64,000 nt of DNA from Poseidonibacter parvus (GTDB taxonomy: Bacteria; Campylobacterota; Campylobacteria; Campylobacterales; Arcobacteraceae). Made by a program: the position numbers and the translations under genes. The stretch covers positions 372,001 to 436,000 of the forward strand of contig NZ_CP019070.1 in NCBI RefSeq assembly GCF_001956695.1, written 5' to 3'. Positions 38,009 through 47,885 of the stretch are shown here, in pieces; position 1 is the stretch's first letter; each line of letters starts with the position of its first letter. The notes beneath the pieces were generated by a model. That model did not search any database. It was not told the DNA's origin and saw only the letters and a program-made list of their open reading frames with translations.

Positions 38009-40741
38009 ATGAAAAAATTTTTAGCATTAAAAGCCAGCGCTGGTTCTGGTAAAACATTCGCACTTACAGTTAGGTATATTACACTACTACTATTAGATGC
38101 AAAACCAAATGAAATATTAACACTTACATTTACAAATAAAGCTGCAAATGAGATGAGTGAAAGAATATATAATACACTTTTAACTCTAGGTGATGATGAA
38201 GCATATTTAAATGCAATTATAAAAGAATCATCACTTTCAAAAGAACAAATTTTAGGTAAGAAAAACTTTTTAGTAAAGTCCTTTACAAATGCAAATTTAA
38301 GTATTTTTACAATTGATAAATTTATAAATAGTATATTAAGAGAATTCTGTGGTTATATTGGAATATCAGATGACTTTGAAATAAAAGAAGATGATATTGA
38401 AGCTTTATCTATGAAGTTTTTACAATCTCTTGATGTAAAGCAGTTTGACTCATTGATTGATTTTTCAATTTATGAAAAAAAGAAGTTTAATTCTATTTTT
38501 GATTTATTTAAAAACCTACTTGAAAAAAATGAAAATATTGAAATTGTTGATATTGATGCAAAGTTAATAAATATTCAAAAAGATCAAGTTTTATTAAGTG
38601 CATATAAAATAAAAGAAGCCATTTTGAATTGTGAAGTTGCAAGTAATTCAGCTAAAAAAGCAGTTGATTTTGAAAACTTTGATGAGTTGTTTACAAAAAC
38701 ATGGATAGGAAAAGAGACTTTAAGTGATTATTCATATTTTAAAAAATGTTCAAATGATACATTGGAGAGCTTTTTTGCAAATGTAAAAGAAGAAATAGGA
38801 CTTTATTATAAGCTAAGAGCTGGATATAGTCTTAGTAAACTTTTTGAATTATATATGATGTTTAAAAATTTTAAATTAACATTTAATAAAAATAAAAACT
38901 ATTTAGAATTTAATGATATTTCAAATTTAGTATATGAGTTATTATCAACAAAAATAGATAAAGAGTTTTTGTATTTTAGATTAGATTCTCAATTTTCCCA
39001 TATTTTAATGGATGAGTTTCAAGATACTTCTCTTTTACAATATAAAATTTTAGAACCACTTATAAAAGAGTCATTGTCTGGTGAACAAAATAAATTCAAA
39101 TCCTTCTTTTATGTGGGGGATACAAAACAATCTATTTATAGATTTAGAGGTGGAAAAAGAGAATTATTTGATTATGTAGCAAATACAAATAAATCCTTAG
39201 AGGTTGAAGTTTTAAATACAAACTATAGGTCTTGTGAAAATGTAATAAATTTTGTAAATTCATTATTTGTAAATTTACCTTCTTATGAATATTATGATCA
39301 GTTATCAATCAGGAAAGGTGGATATGTTGAAGTTCTTGTTGATAAACAATTAGTTGAAGAAGAAAAGTTTGCAACAGTTGCTTCAAAGATTGCACAACTT
39401 ATTAAACAAGGTGTAAACTCAAATGATATTGCAATATTAACATATACTAACTCTGATGTTTTAGATATGTATAATTATTTAAAGAATAAATTTCCAAGTT
39501 TAAAAATATCTACTGAAATGACATCAAAATTAATAAATCAAGAAAATGTACAAGCTGTAATAAATGCAATTAAATATATTTATTTTAAAGAAGAGATTTA
39601 TAAAGAAAATTTAAATGCACTAATTGGAAATAAAGTATTAACAAAGCTTGCAATTAATTTTGAAGTAGATAAAAAATCTGTTCAGGAAATTATAAAAGAA
39701 ATAGCAACATCATTAAAAATAATAGATGAAAATGTTGTTAAGTTTATAGAGTGTAGTACTATTTATAATAATATTGTAGATTTTGTTTACGAAATAGATA
39801 AACTTGATGCTGTTATGGAAAATAGCGAATCTTCAGGATTACAAATACTTACAATTTTTAAATCAAAAGGTTTAGAGTTTAATACTGTAATTTTACTTGA
39901 TAGAATAAAAAGAAAAAATTCTGATAAGTCATCATTACTTTTTGAATATGATAGTGTTGAGTTAAAAAATATCTTTTACAAAATAAAAGGTTATGAAAAT
40001 TATAATAAACAATACTCAAATGCTATTGCAAAAGAAAAAGCATTAAGCTTAGAAGATGAAATAAATATTTTATATGTTGCTCTTACTCGTGCTAAAAATA
40101 ATATGATAATCTTCAAAAAAGAGAAGTCATCAGTTTTTGATATCCTAAGTATGAAAGCTTCAATATTTGGTCAAATAATTGAAAGTACAAATGTATCAAA
40201 AAATTATGAAAAAAGCGAAAAAATTCTTTATACTCCAATGGATTTAGGTCAACAAGAAAAACAAATTGCAAAAGAAAAAGATTTAGATGATAATAGACTT
40301 CATTCTAAATACTTTGGTATTGCAACTCACTTTTGTCTTGAAATGATGAATGACTTTGATAAAGCTGATTTAGATTATTGTTTGAATCTTGTAAGAACTA
40401 GGTATTCAAACTATTTAGATGAGAGTGATTTTATTAATATTAAAAATAGAATAACAAAACTACTTGAACATAAGTTATTTGCCAATTTAATTAAAGATTC
40501 AAAGTTTATATCTGAGCAAGCTTTAGTTTATAATGGAGAAATTAAAATTATTGATTTACTTTTATTTAAAGGTGACAAATATTATATTTTAGATTATAAA
40601 ACTACAAAAGAAAAATCACATGATCATATCTTACAAGTAACTTACTATAAAAAAGCAATTAAAGAGATATTCAAAAGTGAAGAAGTATTTTCATATTTAG
40701 TGTATTTAAAAGAGAATGAAGTTTTAATTGATGAGGTTTAA
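38009..40741 (+). CDS. addA: AddA-like (RecB-like) UvrD-family helicase-nuclease
   Basis: A 910-residue protein. Walker A lies at the N terminus (KASAGSGKTFA, with AGSGKT at 11-16), Walker B in ILMDEFQDTSLLQYK, motif III/IV in YVGDTKQSIYRFRGGKRELF and motif VI in ILYVALTRAKNNM. The C terminus has a PD-(D/E)xK nuclease (D849 in IIDLLLFK, D862 and K864 in ILDYKTTK). AddAB processes double-strand ends for recombination. AddB is not adjacent; the neighbours are argB and atpB. The assignment to AddA rather than RecB is from the phylum. Confidence 0.87.
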   Translation: MKKFLALKASAGSGKTFALTVRYITLLLLDAKPNEILTLTFTNKAANEMSERIYNTLLTLGDDEAYLNAIIKESSLSKEQILGKKNFLVKSFTNANLSIFTIDKFINSILREFCGYIGISDDFEIKEDDIEALSMKFLQSLDVKQFDSLIDFSIYEKKKFNSIFDLFKNLLEKNENIEIVDIDAKLINIQKDQVLLSAYKIKEAILNCEVASNSAKKAVDFENFDELFTKTWIGKETLSDYSYFKKCSNDTLESFFANVKEEIGLYYKLRAGYSLSKLFELYMMFKNFKLTFNKNKNYLEFNDISNLVYELLSTKIDKEFLYFRLDSQFSHILMDEFQDTSLLQYKILEPLIKESLSGEQNKFKSFFYVGDTKQSIYRFRGGKRELFDYVANTNKSLEVEVLNTNYRSCENVINFVNSLFVNLPSYEYYDQLSIRKGGYVEVLVDKQLVEEEKFATVASKIAQLIKQGVNSNDIAILTYTNSDVLDMYNYLKNKFPSLKISTEMTSKLINQENVQAVINAIKYIYFKEEIYKENLNALIGNKVLTKLAINFEVDKKSVQEIIKEIATSLKIIDENVVKFIECSTIYNNIVDFVYEIDKLDAVMENSESSGLQILTIFKSKGLEFNTVILLDRIKRKNSDKSSLLFEYDSVELKNIFYKIKGYENYNKQYSNAIAKEKALSLEDEINILYVALTRAKNNMIIFKKEKSSVFDILSMKASIFGQIIESTNVSKNYEKSEKILYTPMDLGQQEKQIAKEKDLDDNRLHSKYFGIATHFCLEMMNDFDKADLDYCLNLVRTRYSNYLDESDFINIKNRITKLLEHKLFANLIKDSKFISEQALVYNGEIKIIDLLLFKGDKYYILDYKTTKEKSHDHILQVTYYKKAIKEIFKSEEVFSYLVYLKENEVLIDEV

Positions 40742-40759
40742 AATATAGGCATAAAAAAA

Positions 40760-40779
40760 GGGATGAATTTCTTCATCCC
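40760..40779. terminator. Bidirectional terminator between addA and atpB
   Basis: Stem GGGATGAA (40760-40767), loop TTTC, stem TTCATCCC (40772-40779), with an A-run on the left and T6 on the right. Confidence 0.92.
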
Positions 40780-40808
40780 TTTTTTAAATATTAAGAAAAC
40801 TTAAAGTT

Positions 40809-41495
40809 CTAGTGATCTTCTTCTGACATCATAATTGATCCAGCTATATAAACGTAAGTTAAAATAGCGAATACGAATGCTTGTAAAACTCCAAATGCTG
40901 TTAACATAAAGAATCCAGATAAAGGTACAATCCATGGTGTTAACATTAATAATACCATTAAGAACATATCATCACCTCTAATTGCACCAAAAAGTCTGAA
41001 TGACAGAGATACGATTCTAGAAATGTGAGAAATAATTTCAATAGGGAACATTAATGGAGCTAAAATTGGCATTGGACCCATAAAATGTTTAAAATAGTTT
41101 ATAAAACCATTTTCTTTAATACCTAAGTAATTATAGTAAACAAATACTATAAGAGCTAAAGATAAAGTAAAGTTTATATTAGCTGTTGGTGATTCAAAAC
41201 CTGGAATAACACCAATTAAGTTAGAACAAACAATTACTAACGCTAAAGATGCAATTAAAGGCATGTATCTTCTAGCATTTTTTTCACCCATTGTATCAGC
41301 ACCTACAGATATAACACCACCAATGAATGTTTCCATAACATTTTGGCTACCAGTTGGAACTAATTGTAATCTTTTTGTAGCTGATCGTGCTATTAAAAAT
41401 ATTATACCTACCACTAGGACAAAGTGTGATAAGATAATCCATTCTTGACCGTGACCACCAATAGATCCCAAGAATGTAAATAGTCTTCCTTCCAT
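40809..41495 (-). CDS. atpB: F0F1 ATP synthase subunit a
   Basis: A 228-residue membrane protein with about five or six helices, forming the proton half-channels against the c-ring. The essential Arg segment is SLSFRLFGAIRGDDMF; PILAPLMFPIEIISHISR precedes it. As in other Campylobacterota, I recall, atpB is separate from the atp operon; no other atp gene is in the window. A single-gene unit with its own promoter and the addA terminator. Confidence 0.96.
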   Translation of the reverse strand: MEGRLFTFLGSIGGHGQEWIILSHFVLVVGIIFLIARSATKRLQLVPTGSQNVMETFIGGVISVGADTMGEKNARRYMPLIASLALVIVCSNLIGVIPGFESPTANINFTLSLALIVFVYYNYLGIKENGFINYFKHFMGPMPILAPLMFPIEIISHISRIVSLSFRLFGAIRGDDMFLMVLLMLTPWIVPLSGFFMLTAFGVLQAFVFAILTYVYIAGSIMMSEEDH

Positions 41496-41537
41496 TTTCT
41501 TCCTTTTTTTTGTTTCTCAATACTAAATTATCTCTGC

Positions 41538-41543
41538 ATTATA
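41538..41543 (-). promoter_or_regulatory. -10 box for atpB
   Basis: The complement reads TATAAT in CATATAATGC, about 43 bases ahead of the atpB start; AAAAGGAAG lies just before the ATG. Confidence 0.4.
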
Positions 41544-41584
41544 TGATTTGTTTTCTAAAAACTATATAAAGATTATAAATTAAT

Positions 41585-42805
41585 TTAAATTTGTTTGAAT
41601 CTGTATGCGTTTTGTTTCAAATTTTCTCTAATTAGTTTTTGATGTTCTTCGCCTTTTGTTTCAACTGCAATTGTTACATGTGCTTCTCCAAACTCTAATT
41701 TAACGGAGTTTCTATCATAATCTATTTGTACAATATTTGCATCACTTTGTTTAAGTACTTCAGTTAATCTCATAAGAGCACCTGCTTTGTCCATTAAAGT
41801 AACAATTAGATTCATTTTTCTATATGATTTTACTAAACCTTTGTCAATAATTAAAGAAAGCATTGTAACATCAATATTTCCACCACAAACAATTGAACAA
41901 ACTTTTTGATTTTCTATTTCTACTTTTTTATGCATAATAGCAGCAGTTGCTACAGCACCTGCTCCTTCAACTACTAATTTGTGTTTTTCTAGTAAAAATA
42001 AAATGGCATTTGCTATTTCATTATCAGATACTTCAACAACTTCATCAACATGTTCTAAAATAATTTCTAAAAGTTTTGGAGTTACATCTCTTACAGCAAT
42101 TCCATCTGCAATTGTTTTAACTGATGCTGAATCAATTGGCATTTTTGATTCAAAAGATTCTTTCATTCCTCTAGCACCACTTGCAACTACACCTGTGATT
42201 TTTATATTTGGATTTATTTCTTTTGCTGCGATTGCAATTCCTGAAATTAATCCTCCCCCACCAATTGGTACAACAATATGTTCAATATCATCAATTTTTT
42301 CTAGAATTTCTAAAGCAATTGTTCCTTGCCCAGCAATAACAGCATCATCTGCAAAAGGATGAATAAACTCTTTATTGTTTTCTTCAGAAAATTTTATTGC
42401 AGTTGCATAGGCTTCATCAAAATTTTCACCAACTAAAACAACATTTGCACCATAAGATTTTACACCACTTACTTTTGTAAGAGGAGTTGATTCTGGCATA
42501 AAAATTGTAGCTTCACAATCAAAATGTTTTGCAGCATATGCTAAACCTTGAGCATGATTACCAGCACTTGCAGCTACTACACCGTTTTTTCTTACCTTAT
42601 CTTCCATACATGCAAGTTTATTAAAAGCACCTCTTATTTTAAAACTACCTGTAAGTTGTAAATTGTCTTCTTTTAAATAAATTTGTGCATTTAAGTCACT
42701 ACTTAAAATTGGAGCTTTAACTAATGGAGTATTTAAAACAGTGCCTGCTAATCTTTTTTTCGCTTCTTTAATATTGTTTAATGTAATCATTTCTTCTTTT
42801 CTCAT
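41585..42805 (-). CDS. ilvA: Threonine dehydratase with ACT domain
   Basis: A 406-residue PLP enzyme that deaminates threonine to 2-oxobutyrate, for isoleucine synthesis. The PLP Lys is K56 in TGSFKIRGAFN; the phosphate loop GGGGLISG is present. A single C-terminal ACT domain (NLIVTLMDKAGALMRLTEVL, about 330-400) is of the shorter type, not the double ACT-like domain of E. coli IlvA. A second ATG five codons on (MITLNN) is possible, but AAGGA precedes the first. A catabolic role cannot be excluded. Confidence 0.9.
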   Translation of the reverse strand: MRKEEMITLNNIKEAKKRLAGTVLNTPLVKAPILSSDLNAQIYLKEDNLQLTGSFKIRGAFNKLACMEDKVRKNGVVAASAGNHAQGLAYAAKHFDCEATIFMPESTPLTKVSGVKSYGANVVLVGENFDEAYATAIKFSEENNKEFIHPFADDAVIAGQGTIALEILEKIDDIEHIVVPIGGGGLISGIAIAAKEINPNIKITGVVASGARGMKESFESKMPIDSASVKTIADGIAVRDVTPKLLEIILEHVDEVVEVSDNEIANAILFLLEKHKLVVEGAGAVATAAIMHKKVEIENQKVCSIVCGGNIDVTMLSLIIDKGLVKSYRKMNLIVTLMDKAGALMRLTEVLKQSDANIVQIDYDRNSVKLEFGEAHVTIAVETKGEEHQKLIRENLKQNAYRFKQI

Positions 42806-42830
42806 TTTATATAATTCCTTGATATTATCT

Positions 42831-42896
42831 AAAAATATGTTTTATCATAATTAATTATGATAAAACATATTTTTACTAGAGTCTAAAGACTCTAGT
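42831..42896 (-). terminator. 44-bp perfect palindrome plus second hairpin after metE
   Basis: Positions 42831-42852 and 42853-42874 are exact reverse complements with no spacer, giving 22-base arms that start AAAAATATG and end CATATTTTT. Next to it ACTAGAGTC (42875-42883) pairs with GACTCTAGT (42888-42896), which includes the metE stop. The T5 end makes the long hairpin a probable metE terminator. It lies directly upstream of ilvA, so it could also act there. Confidence 0.75.
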
Positions 42897-45162
42897 AAGT
42901 TTTTTCTTTTATTATTTGTACGGCTTTAACCATATTTCTTAAACTTTGTTTTACTTCAGGCCAATTTCTTGTTTTTAATCCACAATCTGGATTTATCCAT
43001 AATTGCTCTTTTGGTAAAACTTCAACTAAAGCTTCAATTTGTTTAACCATTTCTTCAATACTTGGAACTCTTGGAGAATGAATATCATAAATTCCTGGTC
43101 CTATTTCTTGCTTGTAAGCTACTTCTTTAAATATCTTTAAAAGTTTATTTCCACTTCTTGCTGTTTCTATTGAAATCACATCAGCATCCATAGCTTCAAT
43201 TGTTTTAATAATGTCATTAAATTGACTATAACACATATGTGTATGAATTTGAGTATTACTTTTTGCGCAAGAAATACTTAGTTTAAAGTTATCAACAGCC
43301 CACTTTTCATATTCAGCAATATTTTCTTTTCTTAAAGGATAACCTTCTTTAAAAGCTGCTTCATCAACTTGAATCATTTTTATTTCTGCATTTTGTAAGT
43401 CATCAACTTCTTTACAAATTCCTAAGGCTATTTGTTTTGCTACTTCACTTCTTGGCATATCATCTCTTACAAAAGACCAGTTTAAAATAGTAACTGGACC
43501 TGTTAACATTCCTTTTACTGTTTTTGATGTTTTACTTTGAGCATATTTAGTCCAATTTACAGTCATTGGATTTTCTCTGTTTACATCTCCATAAATTAAT
43601 GGTGGTTTCACACATCTACTTCCATATGATTGAACCCAAGCATTTTTAGTAAAAGCAAAACCATCTAACATCTCACCAAAATATTCAACCATATCATTTC
43701 TTTCAGGTTCTCCATGAACTAGTACATCAAGTCCAATTTCTTCTTGAAATGAAATACAATCATCAATATATTTTTTTATCTCTTTTTCATATTCTTCTTT
43801 GCTAATTAAAGAGGCTTTATAATTCTTTCTATTTTCTCTAATTTCTTTTGTTTGAGGAAAAGATCCAATTGTAGTAGTTGCTAGATAATCGTACTTGAAA
43901 TAATCTCTTTGCGCTTTAATTCTATCTTCAAATTTATCTGCTCTTTGTAATACTTTCAGATTTTTTAACTCTTCTTGAATTTTGTTATTATGAATTTTTG
44001 TAGATGTTTTTCTTTTATTATTATCTTCAATATTTTTTTGTATTGCAGACTTTTCTTCTAAACTTAAATCTAAATTGAAAAATTGCTTTGAAAGAAGTGA
44101 TAATTCATTTAATTTTTCGCAAGCAAAAGCTAACCAAGATTTAATCTGCTCATCCAATTTTTCTTCATAATTTAAAGTAAAAGGTACATGTAATAGTGAT
44201 GAAGATGTAGAAATTATAATATTTTCTTTTTTTATTACTTTTGCTATTTCTTCTAAAAGTGATTTTTTCTCTTCAAAGTTACTTTTCCAAATATTTCGTC
44301 CATCAATTACACCTGCTATTAATACTTTATTTGAATCTTTGATTAAATTTAAGCAATTAAGATTTTTTCTTCCATAAATAAAATCTAAACCAAGAGCCCA
44401 AATAGGAGTGTTAACAAAATTTTTTGTTGCTTCATTAGAGTGTTCAAAATAAGTAGAAACAACAAGTTTAATATTTTTTGCAATACTTGTTAATTGATCA
44501 TAAGTAGGTTTTATTAGAGAAAGTATTTTTGAGTCTAAATCTTTTACAAATAAAGGCTCATCAAATTGAACAACAATTTCTTCATCTAAATTTGATATTT
44601 CTAATAATAGTTCTTTATAAATTTCTACAACTTTATTTATATGAGAAAATGTATCACTATTATCAATACTTTTACTAAGACCTAAATATGTAATAGGTCC
44701 AATTAAATTGATTTTAGTTTTAATACCTAATTCTTTAGCTTCTTTGTATTCATTTATAACTTTTTTACTATTTAATTTAAATGTAGTTTCTTTTGAAATT
44801 TCTGGAACTATATAATGGTAATTTGTATTAAACCATTTTGTCATTTCCATTGCAAGAGCTTTGTCATTTCCTCTAGCCATTGAAAAGTATTGTTCTTCGT
44901 CTTTTAGCTTCTCAAATCTTTTTGGAATTGCTCCTAATAAAATTGTAGTATCAAGCATATTGTCATAATATGAAAAATCATTTGATGAAATAAAATCTAT
45001 TTTTGCTTTTTTCTGATAATTCCAGTGTCTTTTTTTTAATTGTTCTGCTACATATTTAACTTCTTCAAAGCCTATTTGCTTTGACCAATATTTTTCTAAA
45101 ACTTTTTTAAGTTCTCTTTTTTCTCCAATACGAGGAAATCCTAATACGTAATTCTTTTGCAT
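42892..45162 (-). CDS. metE: Cobalamin-independent methionine synthase
   Basis: A 756-residue, two-barrel enzyme that methylates homocysteine from 5-methyl-THF-glutamate. The C-terminal barrel carries the Zn ligands: His and Cys of HTHMCYSQF and C727 of NPDCGLKTR. TTTIGSFPQTKEIR and LVHGEPERNDMVEYF are family signatures. The length is normal. No known methionine riboswitch fits the 62-base space to the gene upstream. Confidence 0.97.
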   Translation of the reverse strand: MQKNYVLGFPRIGEKRELKKVLEKYWSKQIGFEEVKYVAEQLKKRHWNYQKKAKIDFISSNDFSYYDNMLDTTILLGAIPKRFEKLKDEEQYFSMARGNDKALAMEMTKWFNTNYHYIVPEISKETTFKLNSKKVINEYKEAKELGIKTKINLIGPITYLGLSKSIDNSDTFSHINKVVEIYKELLLEISNLDEEIVVQFDEPLFVKDLDSKILSLIKPTYDQLTSIAKNIKLVVSTYFEHSNEATKNFVNTPIWALGLDFIYGRKNLNCLNLIKDSNKVLIAGVIDGRNIWKSNFEEKKSLLEEIAKVIKKENIIISTSSSLLHVPFTLNYEEKLDEQIKSWLAFACEKLNELSLLSKQFFNLDLSLEEKSAIQKNIEDNNKRKTSTKIHNNKIQEELKNLKVLQRADKFEDRIKAQRDYFKYDYLATTTIGSFPQTKEIRENRKNYKASLISKEEYEKEIKKYIDDCISFQEEIGLDVLVHGEPERNDMVEYFGEMLDGFAFTKNAWVQSYGSRCVKPPLIYGDVNRENPMTVNWTKYAQSKTSKTVKGMLTGPVTILNWSFVRDDMPRSEVAKQIALGICKEVDDLQNAEIKMIQVDEAAFKEGYPLRKENIAEYEKWAVDNFKLSISCAKSNTQIHTHMCYSQFNDIIKTIEAMDADVISIETARSGNKLLKIFKEVAYKQEIGPGIYDIHSPRVPSIEEMVKQIEALVEVLPKEQLWINPDCGLKTRNWPEVKQSLRNMVKAVQIIKEKTY

Positions 45163-45224
45163 AACTAATCCTTTTGTTATTAATAATTTATTTTTATATG
45201 ATTTTGTTTTAATTTTTGAATAAA

Positions 45225-45569
45225 TTATGCAAAAGGAGGGTGTACTCCTGTTCTTCTAAAGGCAAAAAAAGCATTGTAAAATGGACATCGAGGAATAAAT
45301 TTAAATAGAGTTATAGCTAAAGCAGTTCTTTTTTTAAAGATACATTCACAATGACATGGCTTCTTATTTTGAATAAGACATAAAGTTAAGTTTTCAATGA
45401 GATTTGGAGGTGCATCTTCATCTTCATCGTTTTCGTTAGAAATTAAAAGTTTATTATTGATATGGTTTTTTGTAGACGTTAGGACACTATGTAATTGTGT
45501 AGCTAATGAATATGCTTGTATAGAACTTAGTGTAAAATACTTTTTGCCAAAACCTCTTAGTAGTTTCAA
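45225..45569 (-). CDS. Small hypothetical protein, cysteine-containing
   Basis: A 114-residue frame starting with TTG, with AAGG seven bases upstream. It has an N-terminal basic part, an acidic patch NENDEDEDAPPN (about 46-57), a CHCEC cluster (about 71-76), a hydrophobic stretch ALAITLFKF and an end RRTGVHPPFA. I do not recognise it. The ribosome site and the lack of a competing gene on the other strand support a real gene. It may share a transcript with metE, 62 bases downstream. The Cys cluster hints at metal binding, a guess only. Confidence 0.45.
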   Translation of the reverse strand: MKLLRGFGKKYFTLSSIQAYSLATQLHSVLTSTKNHINNKLLISNENDEDEDAPPNLIENLTLCLIQNKKPCHCECIFKKRTALAITLFKFIPRCPFYNAFFAFRRTGVHPPFA

Positions 45570-45672
45570 ATAATAACCTTAATAAATTTTTCGTGCAGTT
45601 TAAATTAATAATGCTTAATTACAAATAAAAATAAATATGGTATTATTCCAATAAAAAAGGTAGAGTATTAGT

Positions 45673-46350
45673 TTGAAATTTACATTTGTGACACTTTTCC
45701 CAAACTTAATTGAACCATATTTTCAAGATTCTATTTTAAAACGAGCAGTTGATTCAAATTTTATATCTTATGAGTTTTATAATCCAAGAGATTTCACAAA
45801 TAATAAGCATTTGAAAGTTGATAAACAAATGGTAGGTGGAGGAGCAGGAATGCTTATGACTTGCCAACCTTTGTTTGATTGCTTAGATAAAATAAAAGAA
45901 GAAAATGAAGATGCTTATATTATTTTTCCTTTAGCTGCTGCAAAAACATTTAAACAAAATGATGCAAAGCGTTTGGCAAAGAAAAAAAACATAGTATTTG
46001 TAAGTGGAAGATATGAAGGAATTGATGAAAGAGTAATAGAAAAATATGCAAATGAGGTATTTTCTATAGGAGAATTTGTTTTAACAGGTGGAGAATTACC
46101 ATCTTTAACAATGAGTGATGCAATTTCTAGAAATGTTGATGGTGTTCTTGGGAATGCCCAATCTTTAGATGTTGAGAGTTATGAAAATCAACTTTTAGAA
46201 GCTCCATCTTTTGCTAAACCTGAAATTTTCCAAAATTTAAGTGTCGTTAAAGAATTCTTAAAGGGAAATCATAGTAAAATTTCCGACTTAAAAAACCAGA
46301 TGTCAATTTGTAAGACAAAATACTATAGACCTAATAAGGAAAAACGATGA
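45673..46350 (+). CDS. trmD: tRNA (guanine-N1)-methyltransferase TrmD
   Basis: A 225-residue SPOUT enzyme that methylates G37 of tRNAs to prevent frameshifts. Motifs: [20 protein letters not shown] at the N terminus, the VGGGAGMLM loop, the knot [12 protein letters not shown] and [14 protein letters not shown]. The start is TTG with AAAGG about 13 bases ahead. It overlaps rplS by four bases. The usual upstream partners rpsP and rimM are not here. Confidence 0.96.
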   Translation: MKFTFVTLFPNLIEPYFQDSILKRAVDSNFISYEFYNPRDFTNNKHLKVDKQMVGGGAGMLMTCQPLFDCLDKIKEENEDAYIIFPLAAAKTFKQNDAKRLAKKKNIVFVSGRYEGIDERVIEKYANEVFSIGEFVLTGGELPSLTMSDAISRNVDGVLGNAQSLDVESYENQLLEAPSFAKPEIFQNLSVVKEFLKGNHSKISDLKNQMSICKTKYYRPNKEKR

Positions 46351-46703
46351 AAAACAGATATATTGCTAGTTTCGAAACTGCACAAATAGAGTCAAAAGAA
46401 ATCCCTCAATTTAGAGCAGGAGATACTGTAAGACTTGGTATTGAGATTAAAGAAGGTGAAAAAAAGAGAGTTCAGACTTACGAAGGTATCGTAATTGCTA
46501 GACATGGTGAAGGTGTTTCTGCAACATTTAACGTAAGAAAAATTGGTGCTAACTCTGTTGGTGTTGAAAGAATTTTCCCATTATACTCTGATTCAATCAA
46601 ATCTTTTGAAGTATTAAGAAGAGGTAGAGTAAGAAGAGCTAAGTTACATTACTTAAGAGGATTAAGAGGAAAAGCTGCAAGAATTAAAGAACTTAAAAGA
46701 TAG
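46347..46703 (+). CDS. rplS: 50S ribosomal protein L19
   Basis: A 118-residue protein with [26 protein letters not shown] and [44 protein letters not shown]-like elements in order ([22 protein letters not shown]). It sits at the 30S/50S interface. It is translationally coupled to trmD. Confidence 0.97.
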   Translation: MKNRYIASFETAQIESKEIPQFRAGDTVRLGIEIKEGEKKRVQTYEGIVIARHGEGVSATFNVRKIGANSVGVERIFPLYSDSIKSFEVLRRGRVRRAKLHYLRGLRGKAARIKELKR

Positions 46704-46727
46704 TAAAACTTTAGAGTTTAGGCTCTA

Positions 46728-47258
46728 TTGTTAATTAATATGTCAAAAATATTAATTCACACTACTTCTTTAATAGAAGCACAACCTATAGTTGATTTCT
46801 TTAATTTAGAGAAATTAACTAATCCAATTGAAAATACAATTTATTCTAATGATGATTTAATACTTATAGTTTCTGGTGTAAGTAAAGAAGAAATATTAGA
46901 CTCTTTAAATTATATTTTCAAAAACTTCCAAATCTCTAAAGCTTTTGATTTAAGTATTGCCTCGTGCAGTGATGGATCAATTGCTCTAGGAACACTTTTT
47001 TGTACTAATCGATTTATCAATGGACTTAATTTTGCAAATGTTACTACAGTAGAGAAAGCTTTAGAAACAGATAAAGATTTAGAAACATTACTTGTTGATA
47101 AGCAAGCAGAGTTCTTTAGACAAACATGTAAAGAAAATATTCAAGACTTTTATATATTAAAAATTGTTTCTGATTATTTTGATGAAACAACTCCTAGTGA
47201 AAAAGAGATATTCCAACTTATAAATGATTCTATTTTAAAATGGAAGAACTTAATTTAA
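46728..47258 (+). CDS. Nucleoside-phosphorylase-like protein
   Basis: A 176-residue protein with IHTTSLIEAQPIVDFF at the N terminus and LVDKQAEFFRQT...FYILKIVSDYFDE near the end. The latter resembles the MEGAA and KxVSD regions of the nucleoside phosphorylase / MTA-SAH nucleosidase fold. It is short for that family (about 230) and the substrate residues are not clear. Start: TTG at 46728 has AGG five bases ahead; an ATG at 46740 lacks a close site. Possible futalosine or SAH nucleosidase relative; not decided. Confidence 0.6.
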   Translation: MLINMSKILIHTTSLIEAQPIVDFFNLEKLTNPIENTIYSNDDLILIVSGVSKEEILDSLNYIFKNFQISKAFDLSIASCSDGSIALGTLFCTNRFINGLNFANVTTVEKALETDKDLETLLVDKQAEFFRQTCKENIQDFYILKIVSDYFDETTPSEKEIFQLINDSILKWKNLI

Positions 47259-47270
47259 TAAAGGTACTTA

Positions 47271-47864
47271 ATGCTTCATGATATTGTAAACTTTGTTGTA
47301 GATACTGTTGGTAGTTTAGGCTATACAGGTATATTTATCATGATGTTTTTAGAAAGCTCGTTCTTTCCATTTCCTTCAGAAGTTGTAATGGTTCCAGCTG
47401 GTTACTTAGCATATAAGGGTGAAATGAATATATATTTTGCTATTTTTGCAGGAGTTGCTGGCTCACTAACTGGCGCACTTTTTAACTACTTTTTAGCAGT
47501 TAAATTCGGAAGAGCTTTTTTAGTTAAATATGGGAAATACTTTTTTATTAAAGAAGAAACAATTTCAAAAATGGAAGAGTTTTTTAAATCACATGGACAT
47601 ATTTCAACTTTCTCAGGGCGTTTAATTCCAGCAGTAAGACAATATATATCTTTTCCAGCAGGCCTTGCTAGAATGAATTTATTAACATTTTCTATTTATA
47701 CTACATTAGGTGCAGCGATTTGGGTAGTGATTTTAACACTTCTAGGATACTACTTAGGAGATAATGAAGCTTTAATAAAAGAATATCTAAGGTATATAAT
47801 CGTTGGAATTTTAATTTGCTTAGCAATTATTGGTTTTTGGTATTATAAAAAGATTAAAAAATAG
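47271..47864 (+). CDS. DedA-family membrane protein
   Basis: A 197-residue inner membrane protein with four to five helices. Family motifs: [20 protein letters not shown] (about 26-45), and [22 protein letters not shown] (about 111-132), with the conserved basic residues. DedA proteins translocate undecaprenyl phosphate or other phospholipids. It lies 12 bases after the phosphorylase-like gene. Confidence 0.92.
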   Translation: MLHDIVNFVVDTVGSLGYTGIFIMMFLESSFFPFPSEVVMVPAGYLAYKGEMNIYFAIFAGVAGSLTGALFNYFLAVKFGRAFLVKYGKYFFIKEETISKMEEFFKSHGHISTFSGRLIPAVRQYISFPAGLARMNLLTFSIYTTLGAAIWVVILTLLGYYLGDNEALIKEYLRYIIVGILICLAIIGFWYYKKIKK

Positions 47865-47881
47865 AGTTAAAATAACTCTAT
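47861..47881. terminator. Hairpin between the DedA and universal stress protein genes
   Basis: Arms ATAGAGTTA (47861-47869) and TAACTCTAT (47873-47881), loop AAA, followed by TTT and preceded by an A-run. The dedA stop lies in the left arm. Confidence 0.7.
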
Positions 47882-47885
47882 TTTA

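Noticed and set aside
42831-42874. The long palindrome as an insertion sequence or attachment site
   Set aside because: No transposase, target duplication or second copy is visible in the window; the T-rich end fits a terminator.
45163-45224. Methionine or SAM riboswitch before metE
   Set aside because: Only 62 bases, AT-rich, with no conserved riboswitch core.
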